Assembly (NCBI RefSeq): GCF_000711955.1
Contig: NZ_JONR01000011.1
Location: 62,001-126,000 of the forward strand
Reading direction: 5' to 3'
Source of the DNA: Nevskia soli DSM 19509
GTDB lineage: Bacteria; Pseudomonadota; Gammaproteobacteria; Nevskiales; Nevskiaceae
DNA length: 64,000 nt
The notes beneath the pieces are model-generated. The model was not told the origin of the DNA and made no database searches. It worked only from the letters and a program-made list of their open reading frames with translations. This document shows, piece by piece, positions 23,977 through 32,300 of the stretch. The first letter of the stretch is position 1. Each line of letters begins with the position of its first letter. The translations under genes were made by a program, and so were the position numbers.

Positions 23977-24116
23977 GGCCGCGGGCTTTTGCGGCGAATG
24001 GTTTTACGGTGGTCCGCGGAGGTTCTCCCTACGCCACGGACTGCGCCGTTACCGGGAACGATCTTGTCCGCGCACCGGCTCCCCCGCCAGTACACGGCCT
24101 GACCGGAAACGGCACT

Positions 24117-24155
24117 CCCGGCTCGCGCTGCCCTGTGCGAGCCGGGTCTTTTATT
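24117..24155 (+). terminator. Second intrinsic terminator, upstream of the cupredoxin
   Basis: CCCGGCTCGC at 24117-24126 pairs perfectly with GCGAGCCGGG at 24137-24146, followed by TCTTTTATT. It lies about 90 bases before the cupredoxin ATG on the same strand. It could end another short transcript or act as an attenuator in the cupredoxin leader. Confidence 0.65.
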
Positions 24156-24246
24156 CCTGCCGCACCAACTAGACGCACCCAACCAGACGCACCAATAACG
24201 ATCACCGCACCACAGATCTACAGACCCACCCCGAAAAAGGATCGAC

Positions 24247-24591
24247 ATGACACACTTCAAACCGCTGGCGCTGCTGCTGTTGTGCACCGGCCTGCTGGCC
24301 GCTCCCGCAATGGCGATCGAAGTGCCGCCGCCGCCCGCGCCGACGGCGCCGAATGCGGTCAACGTCGGCTGGATGGTGTTCGTGCCCGCCACCATCACCG
24401 TACCGGCCGGCACCACGGTCACCTGGACCAATGCCGACGACTCCAACCACATGATCAAGTTTCCGGACGTGAAGGGCCCGCGGATGGACAAGGGCGCCAC
24501 CTTCTCCCGCACCTTCACCGCGCCGGGCGAGTATCCCTACCAGTGCGGCATCCACGGCGCGCGCATGACCGGCACGGTGATCGTCAAGTAA
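24247..24591 (+). CDS. Cupredoxin (plastocyanin/amicyanin-like)
   Basis: A 114-residue exported blue-copper-type protein. Residues 1-23 form a signal peptide ending in APAMA. The mature domain carries the type-1 copper ligands His68 (DSNHMIKF), Cys100, His103 and Met107 (YQCGIHGARM). The spacing C-x2-H-x3-M is that of amicyanin-like short loops. It is a likely periplasmic electron carrier; the redox partner is unknown. An AAAAGGA ribosome binding site precedes the ATG. It is convergent with the DUF1501/DUF1800 operon. Confidence 0.92.
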   Translation: MTHFKPLALLLLCTGLLAAPAMAIEVPPPPAPTAPNAVNVGWMVFVPATITVPAGTTVTWTNADDSNHMIKFPDVKGPRMDKGATFSRTFTAPGEYPYQCGIHGARMTGTVIVK

Positions 24592-24617
24592 GACTCCGCC
24601 GCGCGCCGGGATGAAAC

Positions 24618-25871
24618 TCAGGCGCGCAACAGGCCGTCATAGCGCGCGAGCCGCGCGCTGCCGGGGAACACCTTCTCGGCCAGCACCGCATCGCTCAAGC
24701 CCAGGTGCCCGGCCAGCACGCCCTTGAACACGGCGCGCAGGTCGGTGGTGGCGTGGATGTCGCGCTGCTGGTAGAGCTCGCCCGGCGCCATGCCGGGCCA
24801 CTGCCCGCCGACGCGCCCGCCGTGCACCGCGCCGCCGGCGAGGAACAGCGCGGCGCCGGTGCCGTGGTCGGTGCCGCCGGTGCCGTTGATGGCGGCGGTG
24901 CGGCCGAACTCGGTCACCGTCACCACCACCGTCTTCCCCCAGGCCGGGCCGATGGCGTCGTGGAAGGCGCTGTAGGCATCGTCCAGCTCCTTCAGCTTGC
25001 GCACCAGGATCGCCGCCTGGTTGGCGTGCGTGTCCCAGCCGTAGTCCTCGACGAAGGCGATGCGCGCACCACCGGCGGCGGCCATCATGCCGCCTGCCGA
25101 TTTCATCAGCGCCGGCAGGCGGCCGCGCGCAAGGGCCTTGGCCGCCATCCTGTCGTCGCTCGCGGCGGCCTGCGCGCCCGGCTTCATGCTCATGCCGGTC
25201 TCGCCCATCTGCATCCCGGCATCGGCCGCTTCGTCCATGCCCGCGCCCTGGTTGCCCAATGCTTGCGCGAAGGCCGCGGCCAGGTGCGGATCGTCGCCGT
25301 AAAGCGGCTCCAGCCTTTGCAGCAACACCGGATCGACATGCTGCGGCAGCGGCGGCGACCAGGTTTCGACGCTGGCCGTGCCGCGCATGATCAGCGGCAT
25401 CACCGCCGCCACGGCGAGACCTTCGACACCGGGCATGGCGGCAACGGCGCGGTTGAGCCAGCCGCTCTGCGCGCCGTGCGGCGCATCGGTGCCGTTCTCG
25501 ACGCAATCCTGCGCGTCGAAGTGTGAGCGCCCCCAGTACGGCGGTGCCGCGGCGGCCACCGGCATGAACTCGCCGCGGCCATAGAGCTGCGCCGCGAAGG
25601 CCAGCTGCGGATGCAGGGCGAAAGTGCCGTCCAGCTTCCACGCCGCCTGCGCGCCGTCCGGCGCCAGGGCCAGCGGGCCGCGCAATCTGGCGTAAGCGGG
25701 ATCGCCATGAGGCGGCAGCGCATGCAGGCCGTCGAGGCCGCCGCGCAGCAGCAGCACCAGCAGGCGCGTATCGGCGCCGGTGGCGGCGGCGCTGATGCCG
25801 GGCCACAGGCTCAGTGTGGCGGCGCCCGCGCCAAGAGTACCCAGCGTTCCGAGGAAGCGGCGGCGGTTCAT
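24618..25871 (-). CDS. DUF1501-domain protein, Tat-exported
   Basis: A 417-residue DUF1501 (sulfatase-like fold) protein. MNRRRFLGTLGTLGAG is a twin-arginine signal, cut near ISAAATG. Family blocks include LLVLLLRGGLDGLHALPPHGDP, WGRSHFDAQDCVENG, and TVTEFGRTAAINGTGGTDHG near residues 290-310. The ATG at 25871 is chosen because it gives the usual Tat start and does not overlap the upstream gene; a GTG at 25889 is the alternative. DUF1501 and DUF1800 genes are known regular partners, but their substrate is unknown. It is the last gene of the ECF operon. Confidence 0.9.
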   Translation of the reverse strand: MNRRRFLGTLGTLGAGAATLSLWPGISAAATGADTRLLVLLLRGGLDGLHALPPHGDPAYARLRGPLALAPDGAQAAWKLDGTFALHPQLAFAAQLYGRGEFMPVAAAAPPYWGRSHFDAQDCVENGTDAPHGAQSGWLNRAVAAMPGVEGLAVAAVMPLIMRGTASVETWSPPLPQHVDPVLLQRLEPLYGDDPHLAAAFAQALGNQGAGMDEAADAGMQMGETGMSMKPGAQAAASDDRMAAKALARGRLPALMKSAGGMMAAAGGARIAFVEDYGWDTHANQAAILVRKLKELDDAYSAFHDAIGPAWGKTVVVTVTEFGRTAAINGTGGTDHGTGAALFLAGGAVHGGRVGGQWPGMAPGELYQQRDIHATTDLRAVFKGVLAGHLGLSDAVLAEKVFPGSARLARYDGLLRA

Positions 25872-25876
25872 CACGG

Positions 25877-27328
25877 TCAGGTTCTCCACTGGAAGGCCGG
25901 CGCGGCGAACAGGATCGCCACCGCCTGCTGCGGCGCCTCGGCGCGGGCCAGGGCCTGCTGCGTCTGCGCGTCGAGCCGCGGGCCGAGCACGGCGTGGGCC
26001 AGCGCCTGCGGGTCAAGACCCTGGCGCGGCACGTGCTCGCTCAGCGCCTCGGCCACCTGTACGCGCTTCCACAGCGCGTCAGGCGCGATCCAGTCGGAGG
26101 CGATATCGCTGTAGCCGGCCGGCGAGCGCGGCTGGAACGTCGGCTGGCCCAGGCGCACCAGCACGCCCTCCCAGGCGCGCGGACGCGGGCCGACCGGTAC
26201 GCCGCCGGCACGCATGCCGGCGACGACGAAGTCCTGCGGCGTGCGGAACTTGCGCGCCGTGGGCGCCCAGGCTTCCGGCGCGTGCAGCAGAGCCTGGTAC
26301 AGGGCCGGCAATTGCCCCTGGCTGTCGAGGTAGGCGCGCGCCATGCGCCGCACCAGTTCCGGCGACGGCTCGTCGGCGACGAAGTGGCGGGCCAGCTTCA
26401 GCGCAAGGTGCTGCGCGGTGGCCGGATGCACGGCGAGGTCGGCCAGCACCGCACGCGCCTGTTGCTCGCCCTCGTCCGCGTAATGCTTGCCGAGGATGGT
26501 GCGTACGCCGGGTTGATGCGCCTGCGGGCGATACAGATAGGCGCTGTCGAAAGTCTCGCCGCGCTGGAGCTGGCGCGGCCCCGGCATGCTCCAGCCGGTG
26601 AGCGCGCGGGCGAATTCGGTGACGTCGTCCTGGGTATAGCCGGAGCCCGCACCCAGGGTGTGCAGCTCCAGGATCTCGCGTGCCAGGTTTTCGTTGAGGC
26701 CGCGCAGGGGCGGCATGTCCTCGTCCGCTTCCGGCTGATGCAGGGCGAAATAGCGCGCCGCCCTGGAGTCCGGACCGATCGAGCGCACCTGGTCGAGGTA
26801 GCGCAGCATCGCCGGATGCGCTTCCACCGCCAGCAGCAGATCGGCGAAGCGGCCGTTCACATGCGGGCGGATCGCCTCGCGCTCCAGCGGCGCCGCATAC
26901 AGCGCCGCCGTGATCTTGTCGGTGGAGACGGCGAAGTGATTGGACCAGAAGCGCACCAGACGCTCGGCGAATGGCGTATTGGTCTCCGCCGCGATCTGCC
27001 AGCGCGCCAAGTACTCGCGCCGCAGGTCCTCGCCGAACAGGTCCAGGTACAGCGTGCGCTGCGGATCGTTGGCGGCGGCCGGCGCATCTTTGGCCGTGGT
27101 GGCGGCATCGCTTTTCAGCTTGCGCCGCCGCTCCAGGAAGTCCGCCTCGCGCGCCATGTAGTCGACGCTGCGCGGCAATCCCGCCAGCTGCGGTGCGTCC
27201 GCCGGTGCGCGCGCCTGCTGCTGCAGCCAGGCCAGCGGATCGCCCAGCGCCGCCGCCTCGCCGGCGCGCGCGCCCAGGCCGAAGCGGTTGAGGGCGCTGC
27301 CCGCCGTGAGTGCGGACGCGCCGTTCAC
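25877..27328 (-). CDS. DUF1800-domain protein
   Basis: A 483-residue DUF1800 protein. It opens with SALNRFGLGARAGE, contains FWSNHFAVSTDK and ENLAREILELHTLGAGSGYT at about residues 130-230, and then HQPGVRTILGKHYADEGE, all hallmarks of the family. The GTG start at 27328 overlaps the TGA of the preceding gene, so translation is coupled. The first 130 residues of the longer open frame are a shadow of the neighbouring gene. It is the partner of the DUF1501 protein, with six bases between them. The family's function is not established. Confidence 0.9.
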   Translation of the reverse strand: MNGASALTAGSALNRFGLGARAGEAAALGDPLAWLQQQARAPADAPQLAGLPRSVDYMAREADFLERRRKLKSDAATTAKDAPAAANDPQRTLYLDLFGEDLRREYLARWQIAAETNTPFAERLVRFWSNHFAVSTDKITAALYAAPLEREAIRPHVNGRFADLLLAVEAHPAMLRYLDQVRSIGPDSRAARYFALHQPEADEDMPPLRGLNENLAREILELHTLGAGSGYTQDDVTEFARALTGWSMPGPRQLQRGETFDSAYLYRPQAHQPGVRTILGKHYADEGEQQARAVLADLAVHPATAQHLALKLARHFVADEPSPELVRRMARAYLDSQGQLPALYQALLHAPEAWAPTARKFRTPQDFVVAGMRAGGVPVGPRPRAWEGVLVRLGQPTFQPRSPAGYSDIASDWIAPDALWKRVQVAEALSEHVPRQGLDPQALAHAVLGPRLDAQTQQALARAEAPQQAVAILFAAPAFQWRT

Positions 27329-27762
27329 CGCCGCTCGCCCCGCAGCAATGCATCCCGCCCCGCCGGGGAAATCGTCTCCACGCCGTTCAGCAGGGCATCG
27401 AAGGTCAGGTCGCTCACCGCGGTGCGTTTGGCGCGGGCCTCGCGGATCGCCGCCTGCAGCTTGTCCTCGTTGCGCGGCGATTCCTGCAGGGCGGCGAGCA
27501 CCGCTTTCAACGACTGCCGGTACTCGGCATAGGCCGCCTGGGTATCCCCGCGACGGGCCACGAAGGCGCGCCGCACCACGCGCGCGTCGTCGTGGTCGAG
27601 CTGCCGCGTGACCTGGCGCAGCGCCAGGCGGTAGACCTCCTGCTCCGGATGCAGGCGCCAGCGCATCACCAGCGCGCCGGCGGCGCCGGCCAGCAGCAGG
27701 TTGAGGCACAGCGAGGCGATCAGCACGCCCCTGATCCAGCGGTAAGGCGATGCGGGGTTCAT
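27325..27762 (-). CDS. Periplasmic heavy-metal-sensor-like (CpxP/Spy-related) protein
   Basis: A 145-residue protein with one N-terminal membrane anchor (GVLIASLCLNLLLAGAAGALVM, residues 12-33) and a helical, charged remainder. RAFVARRGDTQAAYAEYRQ and QAAIREARAKRTAVSD are typical of the COG3678-type periplasmic heavy-metal-sensor family, related to CpxP/Spy. It overlaps the genes on both sides by four bases and lies between an anti-sigma-like gene and DUF1800. It is likely to feed a periplasmic signal to the sigma/anti-sigma pair. Confidence 0.8.
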   Translation of the reverse strand: MNPASPYRWIRGVLIASLCLNLLLAGAAGALVMRWRLHPEQEVYRLALRQVTRQLDHDDARVVRRAFVARRGDTQAAYAEYRQSLKAVLAALQESPRNEDKLQAAIREARAKRTAVSDLTFDALLNGVETISPAGRDALLRGERR

Positions 27763-28061
27763 CAGAAATCTCCGAAGACGAGGACCGCCCCGACCATGTA
27801 GTCCTGCGACTCGCCCAGGCGCTGGTCCACCGTCCAGCCCAGCGCCGCGCCGGCGAACAGCAAGGTCAACGCCGCCGGCAGTGCAACGCGCCAGCGGAAG
27901 AAATCGGACAGGCGATATTGCTGCCGCGCCACGCGCGCGAACACGGCGAGGCGGATATTGCGCAGGCGCGCCTCCGGCAGCGGCGCGCGCGCATCGAGCA
28001 GCTCGGCCAGCGCGCGATCCAGTTGCGCTTCGTTGTCACCGCCTTGCTGATCCCGGCTCAT
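27762..28061 (-). CDS. Anti-sigma-factor-like membrane protein
   Basis: A 99-residue protein with a cytoplasmic-type charged N terminus (QLDRALAELLDARAPLPEARLRNI, from about residue 13) and a single membrane helix (ALPAALTLLFAGAALGWTV). It begins on an ATGA overlap with the sigma gene. Size, topology and position directly after an ECF sigma factor fit a minimal anti-sigma factor, although no zinc-binding HxxxCxxC motif is present. Confidence 0.75.
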   Translation of the reverse strand: MSRDQQGGDNEAQLDRALAELLDARAPLPEARLRNIRLAVFARVARQQYRLSDFFRWRVALPAALTLLFAGAALGWTVDQRLGESQDYMVGAVLVFGDF

Positions 28062-28630
28062 GCCCGCTCTCCGCCCAATGTCGATTCAAGGTATTCGCGC
28101 AGGCTGCGGCGCGCGCGCAGAACCAGGGATTCGAAGGCCTTCTCGCCCAATCCCATCACCGTGGCGGCCTCGCGCGCGGTGAGCTCGTCGATGTAATGCA
28201 GCACCAGCGCGGCGCGATGCCGCTCCGACAGCCGCGCCATGCCCTGCGCCAGCAGCAGCCGCGTCTGCCGGTGCTCTTCCTGTTGGCCCGGACCGGGCGC
28301 GGCATCCGGCAGCTCGTGGTCGATGGCGACCCATTCGCCGCGGTGGCGGCGCCGCCGGTCCAGGCACAGGTTGAAGGTGATCTTGTACAGCCAGGTGGTG
28401 AAGCGCCCGCGCTGGCCGCTGCTGTCGAAGGCATGGGCGTTGCGCCAGACCCGGGTGAACACTTCCTGCGCCACATCGTCGGCGCCGTCCGGCTCGCCCA
28501 GGATGCGCTGCGCCAGCCCGACCACGCGGCCGAGGTGGCGCTCCATCAGGCGGCGCAGGGCGTCTTCGTCGCCGCCGGCGACGGCGGCCATCAGGCGCAG
28601 ATCCTGTTGCGCATCCTCGCTGCTGCTCAC
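28058..28630 (-). CDS. ECF sigma factor (RpoE-like)
   Basis: A 190-residue ECF sigma-70 factor. Region 2 reads GADDVAQEVFTRVWRNAHAF with TTWLYKITFNLCLDRRRR. Region 4 reads LSERHRAALVLHYIDELTAR then EKAFESLVLRARRSLREYL. The GTG at 28630 gives a normal length; the longer frame to 28756 has a proline-rich tail unlike the family. It heads a five-gene operon (sigma, anti-sigma-like, CpxP-like, DUF1800, DUF1501), all joined by overlaps or very short gaps, which implies that the last two are its targets. Confidence 0.9.
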   Translation of the reverse strand: MSSSEDAQQDLRLMAAVAGGDEDALRRLMERHLGRVVGLAQRILGEPDGADDVAQEVFTRVWRNAHAFDSSGQRGRFTTWLYKITFNLCLDRRRRHRGEWVAIDHELPDAAPGPGQQEEHRQTRLLLAQGMARLSERHRAALVLHYIDELTAREAATVMGLGEKAFESLVLRARRSLREYLESTLGGERA

Positions 28631-28887
28631 GGCCGCTTCCGTGTGGAGAGTGTGGCGTGGCGCGGGCCGGCCGCCCGCGCGCGGCAGCCACGATAACACC
28701 GGCCACGGCAGGCCTGTCCAGTCCGTCCCGCTTCGGGTTTGCGCCAGCGCCAGCATGCGGCTGCCTCTTCAGTCGTTCACGGACTTGATACGGAGCCGCG
28801 GCAAAATCCCTTCGCGGACCGCCGAAGGGATTCCGGTCCGGCTGCGTACCAAGCGGCAACCCCCACGCAAACACAAGGACATACCGC

Positions 28888-29238
28888 ATGAAAACCAGGC
28901 TCGCCCCGCTCTTCGCCCTGGCTCTGTTCGCCGCCGCCGGCGTCTGCCAGGCGCAGGGCACGACCGATACCGACTCCGGCGCCACGCCGCGGCAGCGCAT
29001 GAAGGCGCTGTGCGATCAGAATCCGGACAAGTGCCAGCAGCTCAAGGACTACTGCAAGAACAACCGCGACCAGTGCAAGCAGGCGCGAGCGGAGATGAAA
29101 GCCAAGCGCGAGGAGCTGCAGCAGGAATGCCAGAAGGATCCGGCCACCTGCGAGCAGAAGAAAGCAGCCCTGCGCCAGCAGATGCAGCAGCACATGCAGC
29201 AGATGCAGGGCGGCGCTTCGGCGCCGGCCGCGCACTGA
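28888..29238 (+). CDS. Small secreted cysteine-spaced helical protein
   Basis: A 116-residue exported protein with a signal peptide at residues 1-22 (LFALALFAAAGVCQAQ). The mature part is predicted to be helical and carries six cysteines in pairs: ALCDQNPDKCQQ, DYCKNNRDQCKQ and QECQKDPATCEQ. Each pair is six residues apart, as in a staple holding two helical turns. It ends in a Gln/Met-rich QQMQQHMQQMQ stretch that could bind copper or other metals. The family is not recognised beyond small proteobacterial hypotheticals. Confidence 0.75.
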   Translation: MKTRLAPLFALALFAAAGVCQAQGTTDTDSGATPRQRMKALCDQNPDKCQQLKDYCKNNRDQCKQARAEMKAKREELQQECQKDPATCEQKKAALRQQMQQHMQQMQGGASAPAAH

Positions 29239-29400
29239 GCGATGCATGAACCGCCGCCTTCCGCGAAGGGAACGGCGGCGGCTTGCGTATCAGCTGAGGT
29301 GGGGCGCATTGTGGATAACCCGGCCCCGGCGGACCGGCCCTCGATGGACCCGCACATTTCGGCTTTTCGACACGGACGACCAGCAGTCCCGGAGGTTTCG

Positions 29401-29964
29401 ATGAACACATTGAACATCACCATCGCCGCGGCCATGGCGCTTGCCTGCCTCGGCGGCGGCGCGGCGCAGGCACGCGAACCGGTTCCCGGCGCACAGGGCG
29501 CCCGCTTGATACCGGTGCGCGTCGTGCAGCGCGAACGGCAGCACACGGTGACCGGCGCCGCCGGTGGCACCCGCTCGCGCAGCGTGGACTACAACCACCA
29601 GCCCGGTTCCACCAGCCGCCAGGTCAGCGGCAGCCAGACCGGCCCGAACGGCGCCACCCATGAGCGCAGCGTCGATTTCAACCACCAGCCGGGTTCGACC
29701 AGCCGCCAGGTAAACGCCGGCGGTACCGGCCCCAACGGCGGCAGCTACAGCCGCAGCACGGACGTCAACCACACCGCCGGCGTCGGCACCACGCGCGATG
29801 CCACCGCCACCCGCACCGGCCCCAAAGGCGCCACGGCCACGCGTACCGTCGACTACTCGCACCAGCCCAACGGCGACACCAGCCGCACCGTCACCGTCGA
29901 CGGCACGCGCGCCAACGGCAGCAGCTTTTCCGAAACGAAGAGCGTCGACGTACAGCCCCACTAA
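29401..29964 (+). CDS. Secreted protein with about 30-residue internal repeats
   Basis: A 187-residue exported protein. The signal peptide (residues 1-24) ends in GGGAAQA. From about residue 55 to the end there are four imperfect repeats built on RSVDYNHQPGSTSRQV followed by a TGPNG-type turn; the last two are more diverged (TVDYSHQPNGDTSRTV). The spacing suggests a repetitive beta structure. GGAGG five bases before the ATG fixes the start. The function is unknown; an extracellular or cell-surface structural role is a guess. Confidence 0.75.
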   Translation: MNTLNITIAAAMALACLGGGAAQAREPVPGAQGARLIPVRVVQRERQHTVTGAAGGTRSRSVDYNHQPGSTSRQVSGSQTGPNGATHERSVDFNHQPGSTSRQVNAGGTGPNGGSYSRSTDVNHTAGVGTTRDATATRTGPKGATATRTVDYSHQPNGDTSRTVTVDGTRANGSSFSETKSVDVQPH

Positions 29965-30232
29965 AAGCTCCCCCGGCCGCAGCGATGACCCGGCGCCGAA
30001 CGCAGGCCTAGCACGGCGCCCCCGGCATCCGCCGGCCGGCTGAAACTCGAACAGGGCGGCTCTCGCGGCTGAGGACACCCCTGCGTCCGCCCGCGGGCGG
30101 ATCAACAGGATATTCATGCGATACCCGAGCCGGCGGCCGCAAGGCCGCCGCAACGGGCCCTGCCGTGCCGCGACACCCGTTGCGGCGCCAGGCAGCCCCT
30201 GTGCAGCCATTAAAACGAACCAAGGAGCCATC

Positions 30233-31090
30233 ATGATCAAACAGACTTCTCTCATTGCCATCTTGGTGGGTGCCGCCCTGCTCGCCGGTTGCGACGACTC
30301 CGGCGAGGACGACTATTTCTACGCCACGCCCGGCGGGATCTATGAAGGCACGCTGACCGACAACATCACGCAGCGCCAGACCCAGGTCTTCGCCATCATC
30401 GACGAGGACGGCAACGGCCGCATGATCGACGACGACACCGGCGACTTCTACAGCCTGTCCCTGTCCAACGATGGCCTCGACCTCAGCGGCACGCTGCAAG
30501 GCTACGCCGGCGGCAGCGCCTTCCCCGGCGGACAGGCGCAGGTCTCCGGCAACCTCGGCGGCCAGATCACCGACGAAGGACTCTCCGCCAGCTTCACCGA
30601 ATCCAACGGCGACTCCGGCACGCTCAACCTGAGCTTCGACTATTACTACTACTCCTACTCGAATCTCCCGCTGCTCGCCGGCGGCTGGGGCTACAGCGAT
30701 TCCGGCTTCAGCCTGAGCCTGTCCATCAACGCCGACGGCAGCTTCAACGGCAACAGCTCCGACGGCTGCGCCTACGCCGGCCACTTCTCCATCTTCGATT
30801 CCTATTACAACGCCTACCACGTCAACTACACGCAGACCTGCGGTAATAGCAGTTCGAACTTCACCGGCCTGGCCTCGTACTTCCCGGACGACTCGCTGGG
30901 CCCGGAGGAAATCGAATTGCTCGCCGACAACGGCAGCGGCGGCTACCTGGCGGTGCCGCTCACCCTCGGCGCGCCCGTTGCGCAGCCGCTGTCGCCGGCG
31001 CAGCCACAATCCTCAACCCAGCCCATGCCGCAGCAGTGGGTGAAGTCCGGCGCATCGCTGCGTCCCGCCACCGCTGTGCGGCGCCGGTAG
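30233..31090 (+). CDS. Asp/Gly/Tyr-rich lipoprotein, unknown function
   Basis: A 285-residue lipoprotein. The lipobox LLAGC with Cys at about residue 19 is followed by acidic DDSGEDDYFYATPGGIYEGT. The body is rich in Asp, Gly, Ser and Tyr, with FSLSLSINADGSFNGNSSDG suggesting beta-strands, and a basic Pro/Gln-rich tail. AAGGAG lies seven bases before the ATG. The family is not recognised. It is followed after six bases by a serine hydrolase that is also a lipoprotein, so the two may be co-expressed at the outer membrane. Confidence 0.8.
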   Translation: MIKQTSLIAILVGAALLAGCDDSGEDDYFYATPGGIYEGTLTDNITQRQTQVFAIIDEDGNGRMIDDDTGDFYSLSLSNDGLDLSGTLQGYAGGSAFPGGQAQVSGNLGGQITDEGLSASFTESNGDSGTLNLSFDYYYYSYSNLPLLAGGWGYSDSGFSLSLSINADGSFNGNSSDGCAYAGHFSIFDSYYNAYHVNYTQTCGNSSSNFTGLASYFPDDSLGPEEIELLADNGSGGYLAVPLTLGAPVAQPLSPAQPQSSTQPMPQQWVKSGASLRPATAVRRR

Positions 31091-31096
31091 GCGGCC

Positions 31097-32218
31097 ATGA
31101 AGCGCGGCTTGCTCGGCCTGCTGCTGGTGCTCACGCTCTCCGGCTGCGTGCGCGCGCTGCATCACCTGGCGCAACAGCACAAGCAGGGCAAGTCCGCGCC
31201 CGGCGAGGTAGTCAATGGTGATACCCCGGTGCCGCAGGAGGTGCGCACGCAACTCGAAGCCCTGGTCAAGGGCGGCGTACCTGGCGTTACCGCGATCGTG
31301 ATGCGCGACGGCAGGCTGCTGTACCGCCTGGATGTCGGCAGGATCGACGCGGATACCCGGTATCCGGTCGCCTCGGCCTCGAAGTGGATGACCGCAGCCC
31401 TGCTCATGACCGTGGTCGACGAAGGCAAGCTGTCGCTCGACGAGCCGGTGTCGAAACATCTGCCGATGTTCCAGGGAACCCCCGGCGAGATCACGCTGCG
31501 CCAGCTGCTGGCGCAGACCTCCGGCGAAGGCAGCCTGAAGGACCTGGTCGACATCCGCCAGGACCCGCGCATCACCCTCGCCGCCTCCGCCGCCGAGATC
31601 GCCGCGCGGCCCCTGCAAGATCCGCCCGGCCAGGTCTTCAAGTACGGCGGCCCGGGATTCCAGGTGGCGGGCGCGCTGGCCGAGGCCGTCACCGGCCAGC
31701 GCTGGTCGGAACTGTTCGCGCAGCGCATCGCGCAGCCCCTGGGAATGACGCACACGGTCTGGAAGCATCTGCCGGACCGCGGCGTGCCGCCGGAGCAGAC
31801 CCTGAACCCGCTGCTCCAGGGCGGCGTGGTGACCAGCGCCGGGGACTACATGAAGTTCCTCGGCATGCTGGCGCGCGGCGGCACGGTGGACGGCCGCCGT
31901 ATCCTCTCCACACAGGCGGTGGAGGCGATGGAAACCGCGCAGACCCTGGGCAAGCCGATGGCCTACCTGCCTCCCGGCGGCGTGCCCGGCACCGCATACG
32001 CATTGGGCAACTGGTGCGAAACCTGGAACGCCGACCGGCGCTGCACCATGGTGTCCAGCCCGGGCGCCTTCGGCACCTTCCCCTGGATCGATCGCGGCAG
32101 CGGCCTCTACGGCATCTTCTTCCTGCGCGACCGCTTTCCGAACGTTTCCGCGCAACTGCTCAAGGCGCGCGCCGCCATCATCGCCGCCACGCCACCGGTG
32201 CCCGCGTCCGCGCCCTGA
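31097..32218 (+). CDS. Serine hydrolase, class C beta-lactamase-like lipoprotein
   Basis: A 373-residue serine hydrolase of the beta-lactamase/esterase (EstB) type. The lipobox LSGC places it on a membrane. Ser93 and Lys96 form the SxxK motif (ASASKWMT). The YxN position reads Tyr-Gly-Gly (KYGGPGFQ), a variant seen in esterase-type members. ILSTQAVEAMET and the C-terminal GAFGTFPWID are family features. It probably acts on esters or peptidoglycan-like amides rather than on antibiotics. The gene follows the lipoprotein gene by six bases. Confidence 0.88.
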   Translation: MKRGLLGLLLVLTLSGCVRALHHLAQQHKQGKSAPGEVVNGDTPVPQEVRTQLEALVKGGVPGVTAIVMRDGRLLYRLDVGRIDADTRYPVASASKWMTAALLMTVVDEGKLSLDEPVSKHLPMFQGTPGEITLRQLLAQTSGEGSLKDLVDIRQDPRITLAASAAEIAARPLQDPPGQVFKYGGPGFQVAGALAEAVTGQRWSELFAQRIAQPLGMTHTVWKHLPDRGVPPEQTLNPLLQGGVVTSAGDYMKFLGMLARGGTVDGRRILSTQAVEAMETAQTLGKPMAYLPPGGVPGTAYALGNWCETWNADRRCTMVSSPGAFGTFPWIDRGSGLYGIFFLRDRFPNVSAQLLKARAAIIAATPPVPASAP

Positions 32219-32300
32219 GGGAAGGCCTGCGCTGCCGGCGCGGGACATGCGGCCGCCGGTGCCGCACACTATCCGCGCCATTCCTTCCGGAGCAGCAGCC

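Larger units (their letters stand above)
23683..24246. other. Gene-free stretch with AT-rich patch and two terminators
   Basis: No protein gene is supported. The stretch holds the msrBA promoter region, an AT-rich patch at about 23870-23900 (ATAATTTGGC and TATATTTAT) and two plus-strand intrinsic terminators, annotated separately. They delimit at least one candidate short RNA. Confidence 0.6.
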
